From assembly GCF_905163445.1 (NCBI RefSeq), contig NC_053183.1:3286001-3350000 (forward strand): a stretch of DNA of 64,000 nt. The letters are read 5' to 3'. Shown here in pieces: positions 29,241 through 40,145 of the stretch. Source of the DNA: Pararge aegeria (lineage: Eukaryota; Arthropoda; Insecta; Lepidoptera; Nymphalidae). How positions within the stretch are numbered: position 1 is the first letter of the stretch; the number at the start of each line of letters is the position of its first letter. Position numbers and translations under genes: made by a program. The notes under the pieces were generated by a model that saw only the letters and a program-made list of their open reading frames with translations, was not told where the DNA came from and did no database searches.

Positions 29241-30410
29241 TAATTGATAAGATAACATCTAGATTTTAGATTGCAGGCAATAAATAAAGCACAGTAAAAG
29301 AAACCCATTTTATTTGATAATATTAAGCAAATTTTCAAAAAGTACTTACGTATAGGTTAAATTAGTGATCTGCCAGGCGCCACGCCCCCTTGCGACGTTT
29401 TGCTCAACCTAGTGCCTAACAGTAGCAGCATTTACTTAACTTTGGGTCGAAGAGTAATGTTACAAATATGTATTGAGTCGTAATTTACCATTTACCTCGG
29501 TTATTATTTACCATTTTCAACCGATATAGTAGATATGATCTCGGTTAAATTGAAATACCCTACACAATATACGATGTACCTACTTTACCACGGTTTCACG
29601 GCACCGAATACAGATTCTAATGAGGGGAAGGCGGCAGGAGAAAAAAAAATTATAACATTTTAGTTAACAATACATTTTATAATATGAATTTCATAATTCG
29701 TTTAAATATGACAATTACTATACTAGTTGTAAATAATTAAATTTTTGTCTAAGTAATAGTTTGTAATTGTTGCACGCCCAAAGAGGCAATATACATTGGG
29801 ACTTCGTAACCTGTATTTATATCCAACCTGACCTGTGATATGCAATGAATGAATTTTAATTTGAAAACTAAGCAGAATTCGCTCCCATTAAGGTCGAAGG
29901 AATTTCTCATAAATTCTAGCCATTTACAGTTACAGTTTACAGTGTTTGTGTAACTCCAAATTAAATCTTAAATATGAAGGTTGAAATGATGGTTTGAATT
30001 CTAAATCTGTGTCTACTATAACAAAGGGACTCGTACCACTCGTTACGAGCTCCCCCTAACGAATGTAAATAGAGTCCCGCCAATTACCAAACTAATCTGG
30101 AAAAAGCCAGTGATTTAGTACTAGGGGTGCATACTGTACACAAAACACATTCCGGCTTTATTGTAAAAGTAGCGTGTCGGAGATAAGGCACGTTCTAGTT
30201 AACATGTCACACCTGTTACAACAAACCTTATATTGTGCCTAACTTCCCTACTAGAATGTAAGTTTGTTTATAGCAAGACTCCTCAAAAAGGATTCAAACG
30301 TTTTCAGGGGTTTATGTAATGAAGAGTTTATGTTTGTATATTTCTTAATTCTAGTATGCCTGCTTGGTCCCTTTAAGAATTATCACTATAAGAAGAAACT
30401 CTCTGAGCGT
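29241..30410. other. AT-rich, nothing recognised
   Basis: No coding frame, no repeat copy elsewhere in the window. Confidence 0.4.
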
Positions 30411-30411
30411 G

Positions 30412-30715
30412 GGCGCGCAGGTGGAATATTCTCCTATTCCCGGTTGGACACCGCACTTTTTATTCTTATTTGACCCCCTGCAGAGCTAGGCATGGACAAG
30501 AGATATAATTAACGTGTCCACCTGCCTGCACAGGAATATGGAGTAGGAGAATTTTACCCCCGTTTATTATAACACATATATTATTTGGATATTATTTCGC
30601 CAGTGCTCTGAGAGTTGATGAAGCTGTGGGAGAAGTTGCATTTTTATCCTTTCCCCGGGAATATAATTGTCTCCTGCCCATGCTAGTTGTTCTTTGGGGA
30701 TAGAGCGTGGGGGAA
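30412..30715 (+). repeat. Family K repeat, longest collinear copy
   Basis: CGTGGGCGCGCAGGTGGAAT, GGACAAGAGATATAATTAAC, GTGTCCACCTGCCTGCACAG, GAATTTTACCCCCGTTTATT, CAGTGCTCTGAGAGTTGATG, TATCCTTTCCCCGGGAATAT. Links the separate pieces at 18300, 18715 and 19995 to one family. Confidence 0.6.
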
Positions 30716-31180
30716 AGATAGGAATAATCCGAAAAAAAATGTTTCCTGCCTATGCTATCCGCGCAGAAATTCTACGCAGACAAAGCCGCGGGCATCCGCT
30801 AGTAGATAATATTGTCATACCTCACGGACTAAGTAGGTACCCTCACCAACAAGCCTTCTATAAGAATCGAATGAAGGTACTTAGTAACTAGTCGTAGGTA
30901 AAAGTAATTGTATAACTGATGTTCTCTAGGTTAAAATCATTAGCGTCAAGGTTTATTTATATGATTACCTACAATCTGGTCAATAAGTTGCCCTGAGTGA
31001 GGCGATCTTATAAATTACACGTGGCGAGGAAAATGAATGATTGATATTGAAAAACCGTCCTATATCCACTCAAAAAGTATCTAACTACATCCTTAAAAAT
31101 ATCTTTTTCTTTAAGGTTATGGAAATGAAGCTTAATTTACCCGATATGTTAAATTTACAATGAACAATTGTTAACAAAAA
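30716..31180. other. Unassigned; inverted CTAG-type end near 30770-30810
   Basis: ACGCAGACAAAGCCGCGGGC and ATCCGCTAGTAGATAATATT look like the inverted 5' end of a CTAG-type repeat. The rest is A/T-rich. Confidence 0.4.
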
Positions 31181-31184
31181 TTAT

Positions 31185-31418
31185 TTATTGTAGAGTCAAC
31201 ATCTTCTGAGGATGCTCCGGTTTCGGTGCGAAACGTGCGTAGAGGGTACATTGCCGAATATTTGTTTGGAGTGGAGTATAAAGATTGAAGGAATTATAAA
31301 TTATACCCTTTAGATTCTCCAGCTTTTCGCGGAGCATAGCAAACTAAGCTTAATTTTCATAATATATCATGGAATTCCGCAAAGTATCTAAAAGTTTGCT
31401 TCTATCCAAAAAGTTAAA
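31185..31418 (-). repeat. Family E repeat
   Basis: TCAACATCTTCTGAGGATGC, TCCGGTTTCGGTGCGAAACG, GGTACATTGCCGAATATTTG, TCGCGGAGCATAGCAAACTA and AATATATCATGGAATTCCGC. Essentially complete and in the orientation opposite to 29100. Confidence 0.75.
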
Positions 31419-31540
31419 GGTTTTGTTGAGTTGCAAATTATATATCTTTTTTAAATATTTCTAGCGGAAACGCTCGCCGAGTGTCATGGCCGCACTCGTG
31501 AAGTCATAGGCAAATAAGGGTTTTAGTAAGTCCTCGTTAC

Positions 31541-31662
31541 ATAGCTAAAGTTTATAGATAACAAAATACATAGCAAAATATTTATGTAGAAGTGACGTCA
31601 TATAGCTAAAGTTTATAGATAACAAAATACATAGCAAAATATTTATGTAGAAGTGACATCAT
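31541..31662 (+). repeat. Tandem duplication, 61-bp period, two units
   Basis: Units 31541-31601 and 31602-31662 match at all positions I compared except GACGTCAT versus GACATCAT. Recent local duplication. Confidence 0.9.
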
Positions 31663-32005
31663 CATAATTTTGAATCCAGCGTTTAATCTGCAATGGCGGA
31701 TCGCTAGATTTTGCAGTTTTATTTATCGAAACCAAAAACCAATCTCGCTTCAATTATAAATAAAAATACGTTTTTGATTACAACATTTTAGCGATTCTTT
31801 GTCAATGTCATCATGCCTATTCTATACCTCGACGTAACAGTAGTTACGAGAGCTATGCTGATGTTCTCGACCGTAATAATAGGAAAATCTTCCTCCGAGC
31901 GTGTTCAGGGACCGAGGTCAAACCATTCATCTTTTTAAACCCCGACGCTAAAACGTGTTACAAGTTTGACGTGTATGTGGTTGAGTGTTTATTTTTTTTA
32001 AACTA
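31663..32005. other. Unassigned sequence
   Basis: Nothing recognised. Confidence 0.4.
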
Positions 32006-32009
32006 TAAT

Positions 32010-32435
32010 AGATTAGCGCTTGGCCACTATCTCACCTGATGGAAAGTGTAGATGTGGCCTAAGGGACGCGCTTGTGTGGTCATATTTCCCGAAAGCATGA
32101 ACTGATTTTGATTTTGTTTTTTTCGTTTGAAAGGTGTATTCGTCGGGAGTGTTACGAGCTTTGTTTGATGAAGATCGGTTTAAGATGCCCAACGGCATAA
32201 AATGGCGGATTTCGCAACTCCCACAATATGGTCTCAAATGAAAGGGCTTAACTAGTAGATTACTATACACTATGACAAATTTCAAATCGAAGATGGCCGC
32301 CATCGCTATATGCGAATTAAATTTTTTTCGCAACTCCCTCAAGTTGGTTAGCATCTTAGGTCCACTATCTTTGGCTGCATCATCACTTACCACCAGGTGA
32401 AATAGCGGTCAGGGGCTAACTTGTAGTGGTTGTAA
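32010..32435. repeat. Composite repeat bounded by SINE-3-like ends
   Basis: Begins GATTAGCGCTTGGCCACTAT then CTCACCTGATGGAAAGTGTA and ATGTGGCCTAAGGGACGCGC (partly recurring inverted at 45176). The interior has AAGATCGGTTTAAGATGCCC and AAATCGAAGATGGCCGCCAT. It ends with CATCACTTACCACCAGGTGA and GGGGCTAACTTGTAGTGG, the SINE-3 3' end. The 126-codon minus-strand frame across it is not a recognised protein. Confidence 0.5.
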
Positions 32436-33180
32436 TAATATGAATGCTAGCTAAACATACAATAGCACGTACTTGTGAATAGCTTCGCCATTCCTACTAT
32501 AAACCAACGAGGCAGTTACGAGACATTTATAACAGTCTCTAACATCATAAAAAGAAAAAAAAATGAATTTCGAATGAATGAATGGCTGAATGAATTTATG
32601 AATGAATAAATCCATTTTCAATATACACCATAGAAGAAAATAAGACAGATTATATAACATAACATAAGATTACATCGATGTTCTCTAGGCTGAAACTATA
32701 ACGTCAAGGATTACCTATAGTTAGATCAATAAAACCGTCTCAAGCCATGATCCACGCGAGGCGAGGACAAGATGTTATTGTACTATTATACACTAGTGAT
32801 GTAATGGCAACGACACCTCTTATCGCCATTATATTTTTCGACGTAATTTAAGTGAATTGGTTAACAACTACACTTAAGGGGCTTATATGCATACGTTGTT
32901 TAGATATACGAAGGAGTTGTTATGAAATATGTTACCTATAATAGAATTATAAATTCTAGATTGTCTGTGATTATGTCATTGGAGTAAGCAAGATTATTTA
33001 TGAGGCCGAGGTCTCGCTAGTAAATCTTACTAATTATAGATTATTATTAAATAAAATATAATTTTTTAAAAGATATGCGTTATATATGGGGTTTTACTTT
33101 AAACTGTTCAGCTAACTGCCGAAATTATCGTCTCTATCTATAGGAAATTTGGCGTTAGGCCCTACCATCCGTCCGTAGTG
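32436..33180. other. AT-rich; (GAAT)n-like run at about 32567-32605
   Basis: Contains GAATGAATGAATGGCTGAAT, a degenerate tetranucleotide repeat. No gene supported. Confidence 0.45.
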
Positions 33181-33181
33181 A

Positions 33182-33480
33182 AACGGCGATTGCCCAGTGG
33201 GAAGGAATCTCATCAACTCAGTTTCGGGAGGCCGAGTTCGAATTCCAGCACGCACCTTTAACTTTTCAGAGTTATGTGCGTTTTTAGCAATTAAAATATC
33301 ACTTGCTTCAACGGTGAAGGAAAACATCGTGCATACCTCATAGTTCTCCACAATGTTCTCAAAAGTGTGGAGTCCACCAATCTGCACTGGGCCAGCGTGA
33401 TGGACTTAACCCCTTCTCATTGTGGGAGGAGACCCGCGCCCAGTAGTGGGCTGGTAATTTATTGATATGATGATGATGAA
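33182..33480 (+). mobile_element. SINE-1A, full length
   Basis: Head GGCGATTGCCCAGTGGGAAG (A-box), GAGTTCGAATTCCAGCACGC (B-box region), body GGTGAAGGAAAACATCGTGC and GGGCCAGCGTGATGGACTTA, tail GATATGATGATGATGAA. Small internal deletions. Confidence 0.9.
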
Positions 33481-33487
33481 TATATAC

Positions 33488-33676
33488 CAACTAGTTGTTG
33501 CCAGCGTCCTCGTTTATTACGGCCTTTTAGAAATCACGTTGGAACGGTTTTATTTCCTGGGATAAAAAGCCTATTTTAATCTCCGTTCTTTCAACTAAAT
33601 CCATGCCAAAAACCAACCAACCAACCAGTTAGGGCGTATGGGATGGACCAACAAACACACTTTTTCATTAATACTA

Positions 33677-33717
<41 letters not shown>

Positions 33718-33720
33718 AAT
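33488..33720 (+). repeat. CTAG-repeat variant with (TA)n tail
   Basis: CTAGTTGTTGCCAGCGTCCT, GGTTTTATTTCCTGGGATAA, CCGTTCTTTCAACTAAATCC, then GACCAACAAACACACTTTTT, followed by (AT)n at 33684-33715. Confidence 0.7.
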
Positions 33721-34115
33721 GGTACTACTGGTACTGGTACAACTCTTTGTATATAGGTACATAAATACAAATAGTTTAAGATAATTAATCAAACTCAAGG
33801 AATTGGAAAGATTCGTTAAACTGGTTTAAGAGCTGATGATTAAATCGATTAGAAACCTTTGGCAAGTAAACAATGAGCCGATTCGATGTAAAAAGTTATA
33901 CAGTGAAACTGATTTCATTTCTATAATGGCAGTAGGTGTACTTTCACCCACTCTTGTTTGAAATGTCATTCGTGACACGGTTAGTATTCTGAACGCTCGT
34001 AATGAGGACTCTGAGGCATATTTCGTGACGCTGCGGTTTCTGTGACTGATATGTGTTAAGATCAAAGTTTTATTTTAAATCAGGGTCATTTTTGAATTTT
34101 CACTTAATCATATTA
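33721..34115. other. Unassigned sequence
   Basis: A 79-codon minus-strand frame has no recognised domain. Confidence 0.35.
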
Positions 34116-34414
34116 AGCGATGATAGCAAAGTTGTAAGGACTTCGGGTTCACGTTGGGGGGTCTGAGTTCGAATCCCTGCACGCACCTCTAACTTTTCCA
34201 AGTTATGTGTTTAAGCAATTAAAATATCATTTGCTTTAACGGTGCAGGAAACCTGCATGCCTAAGAATTCTTCATAGTGTTCTGAAAGTCGTGTGAAGCC
34301 CACCAATCCGCATTGCGTGGTGGCCGGCGTGGTCGGCTAAGACCTAAAGCCTTACCACTGTGGGAGGAGACCTCTACGTTACCCTGTAGTGAGCCGGTAA
34401 TGATGAGATGATAA
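34116..34414 (+). mobile_element. SINE-1A, diverged
   Basis: Head AGCGATGATAGCAAAGTTGT has lost the A-box consensus; the B-box GAGTTCGAATCCCTG is good. Body with AGCCCACCAATCCGCATTGC, tail GATGAGATGATAAG. Confidence 0.8.
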
Positions 34415-34560
34415 GATTATTTCAACCGACCCAAACTTCCATCATGATGATGTTATGGGCTTACTTCTCTTTTTGTTCATCATAAAGGTTATATTTTTGG
34501 CTATGTCGCCATGAAACTCTTGGTCTTAAAAAGTTCTTACAAATAAACGTGGTATAACTG

Positions 34561-34712
34561 ATGAATGAATGAATGAATGAATGAATGAATGAATACACTT
34601 TTATTGTACACCACATAAACATAACGAATTAAAAGTAAAAATTTAACAAAAGGTATACAATTTGGCGGCCTTATCGCTACATAGCGATCTTTTCCAGGCA
34701 ACCAAAGGCGTT
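34561..34712 (-). mobile_element. LINE-C 3' end with (GAAT)n tail
   Basis: Inverted order: (TGAA)n run at 34561-34594, ACACTTTTATTGTACACCAC, TTTGGCGGCCTTATCGCTAC, ATAGCGATCTTTTCCAGGCA. On the minus strand this ends in AATAAAAGTG and a (TTCA)n tail, a normal retrotransposon 3' end. Confidence 0.75.
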
Positions 34713-35027
34713 AAAATATAAAAGGCTGATGTAGTATTCTGACATTCTTCAACTGATAGGACCTTTCAAATGCGGGTGATAAAACACCGGATGGCACCAA
34801 AGGGTTCAATAGGTTAGTCCTATGAAAGATAAGGATCGTCAGAGGTAGAGACTTACTTCTGAATGCATATCAATGCTTCAATGCAATAGTAAATACTATT
34901 CATATTTAAATTATAATTAGAACGTAACACCCAAATGTCGGTGAAGTTTACAGTACATTTACTTTGTCACTTCACCTATAAATACATGCCTGACCATTCA
35001 AATTCGCCTTCAAATTGATTTAAAAAG
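34713..35027. other. Unassigned sequence
   Basis: Nothing recognised. Confidence 0.4.
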
Positions 35028-35030
35028 CGA

Positions 35031-35270
35031 CATACATTGATGCTTTCAAAAATTATCTACCAAATTATCTACACATCATAGTGGCAATGTACACTATACA
35101 GTAGGATTTATGAGATTAACATGCGGCTTAGCAATGCAACATACATTGATGCATTTATCAACTGTTAAATAAACTAATTACATATCACAGTAGCAATGTA
35201 CACAGTACAGTAGTGTTGACGACTGACGAGATTAACATGCAGCTCAGCAATGGTGCATTGATTGCTGGCG
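35031..35270 (+). repeat. Diverged tandem repeat, ~109-115-bp period, two units plus a third start
   Basis: CATACATTGATGC at 35031 and 35140 and a third GCATTGATTGC at about 35254 start each unit. Within each unit come AGTGGCAATGTACACTATAC / AGTAGCAATGTACACAGTAC and GAGATTAACATGC(G/A)GCT(T/C)AGCAATG. The spacing is collinear. The array stops about 20 bp before a TATA box. Confidence 0.75.
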
Positions 35271-35284
35271 CCACTTTCTCCGAA

Positions 35285-35345
35285 GGTATATAAATAGATT
35301 TATAGCGAGACTCGCTAAGTGTGTTGATTGACTTCAATCCGCTGG
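35285..35345 (+). promoter_or_regulatory. TATA-box promoter-like segment after the tandem repeats
   Basis: AAGGTATATAAATAGATTTA holds a strong TATA motif (TATATAAATA). About 10 bp on is a short palindrome AGCGAGACTCGCT. No attached gene is visible, because a CTAG-repeat begins at 35366. Upstream tandem repeats with a TATA box suit either a host promoter or the U3 region of an LTR; the evidence does not decide. Confidence 0.35.
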
Positions 35346-35365
35346 AGATTGCTTCTTTATAATTT

Positions 35366-35520
35366 AACTAGCTGTTGCCCGCGACTTCGTCCGCTTTTGT
35401 TTTTGTTTTTCAAAAGACATGTGCCTCATAAATTTGGCAGCACTTTATGTATTTAGGATATCTAAGCCTGTTGTAAAATCGTCAAACACTTTCATCCCCT
35501 CTTCCAAGAGAACTGAGCTA
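35366..35520 (+). repeat. CTAG-repeat with large internal deletion
   Basis: CTAGCTGTTGCCCGCGACTT at the start, then from AAGCCTGTTGTAAAATCGTC it jumps to the later interior (TTTCATCCCCTCTTCCAAGA, GAACTGAGCT) and stops. It forms a head-to-tail-inverted pair with the next copy. Confidence 0.8.
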
Positions 35521-35525
35521 TCGCT

Positions 35526-35912
35526 ACTAATATTATAAATGTGAATGTAAGTTTGTTTGTTACGCTTTCACGCAAAAACTACTTAACCGATCCTCATGAA
35601 ACTTTGTACACATATTCTTGGAAGTGTTAGAAGTAATATAGGATACTTTTTATCCCGACATTAAGCTCGGTTCCTTTGGGAGAGGGGATGAGTGTTTGAC
35701 GATTTTACACCATAACTCCGACAAATTTTAACCGATTTAAATAATTATTTTTGTACTATAGAGGTTATAATATGTGTTTAATTTTGCCCAAACTGTGGTT
35801 GGAGATAGAGGACAGAACTTATCAGCGGACAGCAGCAAACCCCTCATTTAAGGCTTAGCGATACTGAATACTTTAAATTTTTTTACGCAGACGAAGTCGC
35901 GTGCAACAGCTA
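35526..35912 (-). repeat. CTAG-repeat, near full length, reverse orientation
   Basis: Begins CTACTAATATTATAAATGTG and ends GACGAAGTCGCGTGCAACAG then CTAG. The whole interior of the 10416 copy is present in reverse. With 35366-35520 it makes a potential foldback. Confidence 0.85.
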
Positions 35913-36365
35913 GGTTAGATCATAAAAGCTTAATGATAAATTATAATAATATTCAGCTCACAAGCAACCACTGTGATTATATCTACCAGATAAACTTATC
36001 TACCAGCTCATCTTAATCACAGTAAATACCTATATTAAAGCAGTATGGAGACTACGAATAAACGTTCGATAGGCACACTCGACAGATGCACGCACCGACG
36101 AAGCCCTAAAACTATAGTCGCCGGATTTTAATCTGGGGTACTAGATTTTGGTATTTACCTACCTATTTTTTTACCTACTCGTTTTTAGATTTTCTTTAGT
36201 CATGTTTTAGATTTCTAAAGTAATTAAATTTCTCTCAGAATTCTACAGAAATTAAATTTCTCCGTTGTGGAGTTCCAGCCTTTTAACTATTGTTTTATTA
36301 AGGACACTTTTTGATGACTGATTATTATTGATCAGATATGATAATGTTGAAGCGTTGTTTTATAT
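35913..36365. other. AT-rich, nothing recognised
   Basis: No supported gene or repeat. Confidence 0.4.
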
Positions 36366-36367
36366 AA

Positions 36368-36842
36368 TACTAGCTATTGCCCGCGACTTCGTCTGCGATT
36401 TTGTTTTTTGATGTGGCATTCAATTTAGTTGTAGTTCTAAAAAAAATTAAAGTGTTCAGTATCGCTAAGTTAAATGAGGGGTTTGCTGCTGTCCGCAGTG
36501 GATTTCTGTCCTCTATCTCCAACCACATTCATCAGATCTACACAAAGTTTGGGAAAAATTAAACACATATTATAACAATACTAACTACTAATAGTACAAA
36601 AATAATTATTTAAATCGGTTATAATTTGTCGGAGTTATGGTGTAAAATCGTCAAACACTTTAATACCCTCTCCCAAAGGAACCGAGCTTAATGTCGGGAT
36701 AAAAAGTATCCTATATTAATTCTAACACTTCCAAGAATATGTGTACAAAGTTTATGAGGATCAGTTAAGTAGTTTTTGCGTGAAAGCGTAACAAACAAAC
36801 TTACATTGACATTTATAATATTAGTAGGGATAGGGATAGGGA
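36368..36842 (+). repeat. CTAG-repeat, full length, (GGGATA)n tail
   Basis: CTAGCTATTGCCCGCGACTT through TTTTTGATGTGGCATTCAAT, TTTGCTGCTGTCCGCAGTGG and GTTTTTGCGTGAAAGCGTAA to TTAGTAGGGATAGGGATAGG. Collinear with 10416 and 17760. Confidence 0.9.
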
Positions 36843-37648
36843 TTTATGGTTATTTCCCTCTCTATTGAGAATGTCCAAGTGTGGGATAAATAATAAATTA
36901 TATCTAAATAGACAAAAAAGTTTAGGTGTAGTATTAAAATGATGAAGATGGTGGTAATAAAAGTTATAAATAAAGTGACTTATACCTACCAGACAGATTT
37001 TCTCATGCTCATAACATTTATGAAAATAATAATATCTAGGCAGGTAAAACTCGTATAGGAATAAGACAATTGACAATATCCTTTGCATACATATTCTGTA
37101 ATTTATTTAAAAACAGAGTCGGCAGACAACATTCCTGAACGATGAACAACCTAGAGCCAGGATACATCTTGTAGAAGGTTGAACGATCGATGATATTGCG
37201 AAGATAAGGGCGTCTCCACAAAATGGTCGGTTGTTCGCATATTGACCGTGGTTCGACCAGCGCGTAGGCATGTTACGTGCAGCCACAAACCTGTTATAGC
37301 TGTTGACTCAATAGCAGAAAAGGAACGTTATAAAGTATTTTCTGCACACGTAGGTATGAGTTTCACAGAAAACATCGGGATATATGAACTCGATACTTTA
37401 TAATACAGTACGCATAAGCAATGGCTTCAAATTATCGCAACTACGCAATTTCCTTCAAAATCGTAATTGCACAATAGTTATATGATATACTTGTGCACAA
37501 TCTACACTTTATCAAGGTTATGTAGGTATCAACTTACTGTAAAAGGAAGTAAACGTAGGTGGTAGTTAGAAGGTACGTGTCAATTGTGTGCCTACTTTTT
37601 GTTATACAAAAAACTATTGCAGAATGTTCTTTAAAGATGTATTATTAT
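36843..37648. other. AT-rich, nothing recognised
   Basis: Short minus-strand frames at 36813-37221 show no domain. Confidence 0.4.
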
Positions 37649-37649
37649 T

Positions 37650-37960
37650 TACTAGCTCTTTTTACGGTTTTTAAGAAATCCCGTGGGAACTGTTTAGGAT
37701 AATAAGTAGCTTGTATTCTAAAAATCGAGTAGATAGTTAGGGTGATAGAAAAAATATTGAAAAAAGAAAAAAATTAATTAGGTATTTTTGTATTTTATAT
37801 ATGATTATTCCTATACGAGTGATACCTGCCTACCTATTATTATTTTTATATATGTTATGAGGATGACAAAATAACTATTACATATTGCTTAGTTAGGGCG
37901 CAAAGGAAGGACAGACAAACAATAAAACACTTTCGCATTTATAACATTAGTACGGATTAA
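37650..37960 (+). repeat. CTAG-repeat variant, degenerate
   Basis: CTAGCTCTTTTTACGGTTTT and AAATCCCGTGGGAACTGTTT open it. GGACAGACAAACAATAAAAC and GCATTTATAACATTAGTACG close it. Confidence 0.55.
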
Positions 37961-38140
37961 ACTAGTCCGTAATCCGCCTCCATATCCATAATAGTATTAT
38001 AAATGCGATCTCTATTTGTTCATTTGTTTATAACCTATCCTCGACTCTATATCCCTAGCGTACAAAGCTTACTTCCTGGAGATGAACACAGGATTTTTTG
38101 AAGAGTTCACAAGCTTACTGGAAATATATGACTAATGATA
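37961..38140. other. Unassigned sequence
   Basis: Nothing recognised. Confidence 0.35.
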
Positions 38141-38144
38141 AACG

Positions 38145-38435
38145 ACTAAGACACTGGGAGGTATCCTGGCATAGTTCGAGTCCATGTAGGACTGAAGTGT
38201 ATCGATGATAATGCAGTCATGTGTATATCAAAATACCCACCAACTCAATCTCATCAACATTGGTTACTATTCAAATATAATTTTAATTGTTTCTAGAAAT
38301 CTATCTATTAACTAATTTATAATTATGAGGGTATTTGTAAAATCCTAATCAATTAAATAAAATATCTGGCAAATATGAATTTATAGTTGTCAAACGTTTG
38401 GTTATTTACCCACTTTATAAAATTACTGGAACACA
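38145..38435 (+). repeat. Duplicated segment, partner at 63235-63495
   Basis: ACTGGGAGGTATCCTGGCAT, GTTCGAGTCCATGTAGGACT, GAAGTGTATCGATGATAATG, TACCCACCAACTCAATCTCA, TACCCACTTTATAAAATTAC all recur in order about 25 kb downstream in the same orientation. The class is unknown. It has no coding frame and no terminal repeats. Confidence 0.8.
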
Positions 38436-38778
38436 TTATAATATTCAGATTTCTCCAACGATCTCTGTAATACAAAATATTAATATTATAATTATTAATA
38501 ATTGAGTACCAACAAAATAAACTCACGACATCAATAGTTGACTTCCACTTTAAATCTTTTTATATCTTTAACTTTCACTGTCTCTGTTGTATCTTACCTT
38601 TGACACCTGTGTACGTAATAATTTATCGTTTTTTTCAACTATTAGCATTTAGTAGTTTCTTTTCTCGTTAAACGTGCTGCTTCATTGCATATTCCAAGTG
38701 TTTATATACTCTTTGGCATATTCTTAATCTAGTCTTTGATTGCTATAACTGAAACTAACTTTTTCTTCAGGGAATATT
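38436..38778. other. AT-rich, nothing recognised
   Basis: No supported gene or repeat. Confidence 0.4.
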
Positions 38779-38780
38779 GA

Positions 38781-39090
38781 AGCGGTGATTGCGCAATGGG
38801 TAGGAACTCGACTTCACTTTCGGGGGGCTGAGTTCGAACGCACGCTCCTCTAACTTTAATAAGTTATGTCCGTTTTTAGTAATTAAAAATATCATTAGCT
38901 TCAACGGTGAAGGAAAACATCGCGAGGAAACCTGCATACCTGAGATTTTTACGTAACGTTCTCAAAGGTGCGTGGAGTCCGCACTGGGCCAGCGTGGTGG
39001 ACTACGGCCTTAACCTCTCCTCATTGTGGGAGGAGACCCGTGCTCTGTAGTGGGCCGGTAATGGGCTGATCTGATGATAATGTTGATGAA
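38781..39090 (+). mobile_element. SINE-1A, full length
   Basis: AGCGGTGATTGCGCAATGGG (A-box region), damaged B-box (GAGTTCGAACGCACGC, deletion), body CATCGCGAGGAAACCTGCAT and GGGCCAGCGTGGTGGACTAC, end TGGGCCGGTAATGGGCTGAT. Confidence 0.9.
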
Positions 39091-39868
39091 TAAAACCTTT
39101 TTCTTCACTAGAATTGTAATAAATAAATAAGTATATGCAAATAGTAGCTCCACCTCAACCTATGATATAATTAATTTAAACCTGTATATTAGTTAGTTAA
39201 AACTAAAACTTTAATCTGCAATAAAAGGCGCAAAACCTTTATCTATTGTGAAAATACCTGTTTGAAGGATGTTTATAAAGCAAACTCATTATGCTAGATT
39301 ATTCACCTTCAAGGTGGGTGTGTCAGTACTTGCCCTGTCTCGGATTATGCGCAGTTTATATGAATTAGCACATAATACTATGAAGTTATATTAACATAAG
39401 AATTTTAACGTTTTTATTATCAAAAGCAATAGCCAATAACGTCAATCTGCTCTATGGATTTCTTAGTATCGACTTGTCTTTGAATAATCCATTTTTGTAT
39501 CAACCGACCTCTATTAATTTTCCTTAGTAAAAGGGTCTTAACTTAACTTCCTACAATAATTGAGTTGTCTAAGGTTTAGAAAAGCATAATTTGTACTACA
39601 AAATCACCGATCTAAGGAGTTGTTGTTTTTTTTAATCCGTCGGTGACCATTTATTTTCCCGGGATAAGAAGTATCCTTTATTTTTATCCTTTATCCTTAA
39701 GAAACGTCTTTAAGCCAAATTTTACCAAAATCTGTTGAGGGTCTTAGATTTATTTGCAGACTTCTTAAAGAAGTGCCTAAGATAAACAATACCACCATAT
39801 ATTATCTCAGTTTAACTCTTGGTTTATGCAGCTCACGCCAAGATAGCTCTGAGATAGTAGACCACTGG
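39091..39868. other. AT-rich; worn CTAG-type interior at 39655-39745
   Basis: CCCGGGATAAGAAGTATCCT and CCAAATTTTACCAAAATCTG resemble the middle of CTAG-type repeats. No gene supported; the 65-codon frame from 39773 runs into family L. Confidence 0.4.
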
Positions 39869-39869
39869 T

Positions 39870-40145
39870 CGCGTATTGATATACAACGTGTGAATGAAAA
39901 CCGAAATAATACTTCACAGGCCTTAGAGGTACATTGTATACTGTCTCTGAGACTTATCTGTGAAACCTAATAGTTTTTAAAGAAAACCACTGCCAAAGTA
40001 TTAACTGAAAGAAACAGATACAACCTTAACATCACATATATAATTAAAATCAAGTGTCTCCTGTCACTTTATTGGCTACACGTCTCGTAGCGTAGGTACT
40101 ATGCTCGTGTCTGTCTTTTATCTCAATAAGGGTTGTCATAAGTAA
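39870..40145 (-). repeat. Family L repeat, reverse orientation
   Basis: CAACGTGTGAATGAAAACCG, AAATAATACTTCACAGGCCT, GCGTAGGTACTATGCTCGTG and AATAAGGGTTGTCATAAGTA are reverse complements of the 55617 and 20990 copies. Confidence 0.7.

Noticed and set aside
32013..32393. 126-codon minus-strand frame
   Set aside because: Lies in a composite repeat with SINE-3-like ends and shows no recognised domain.
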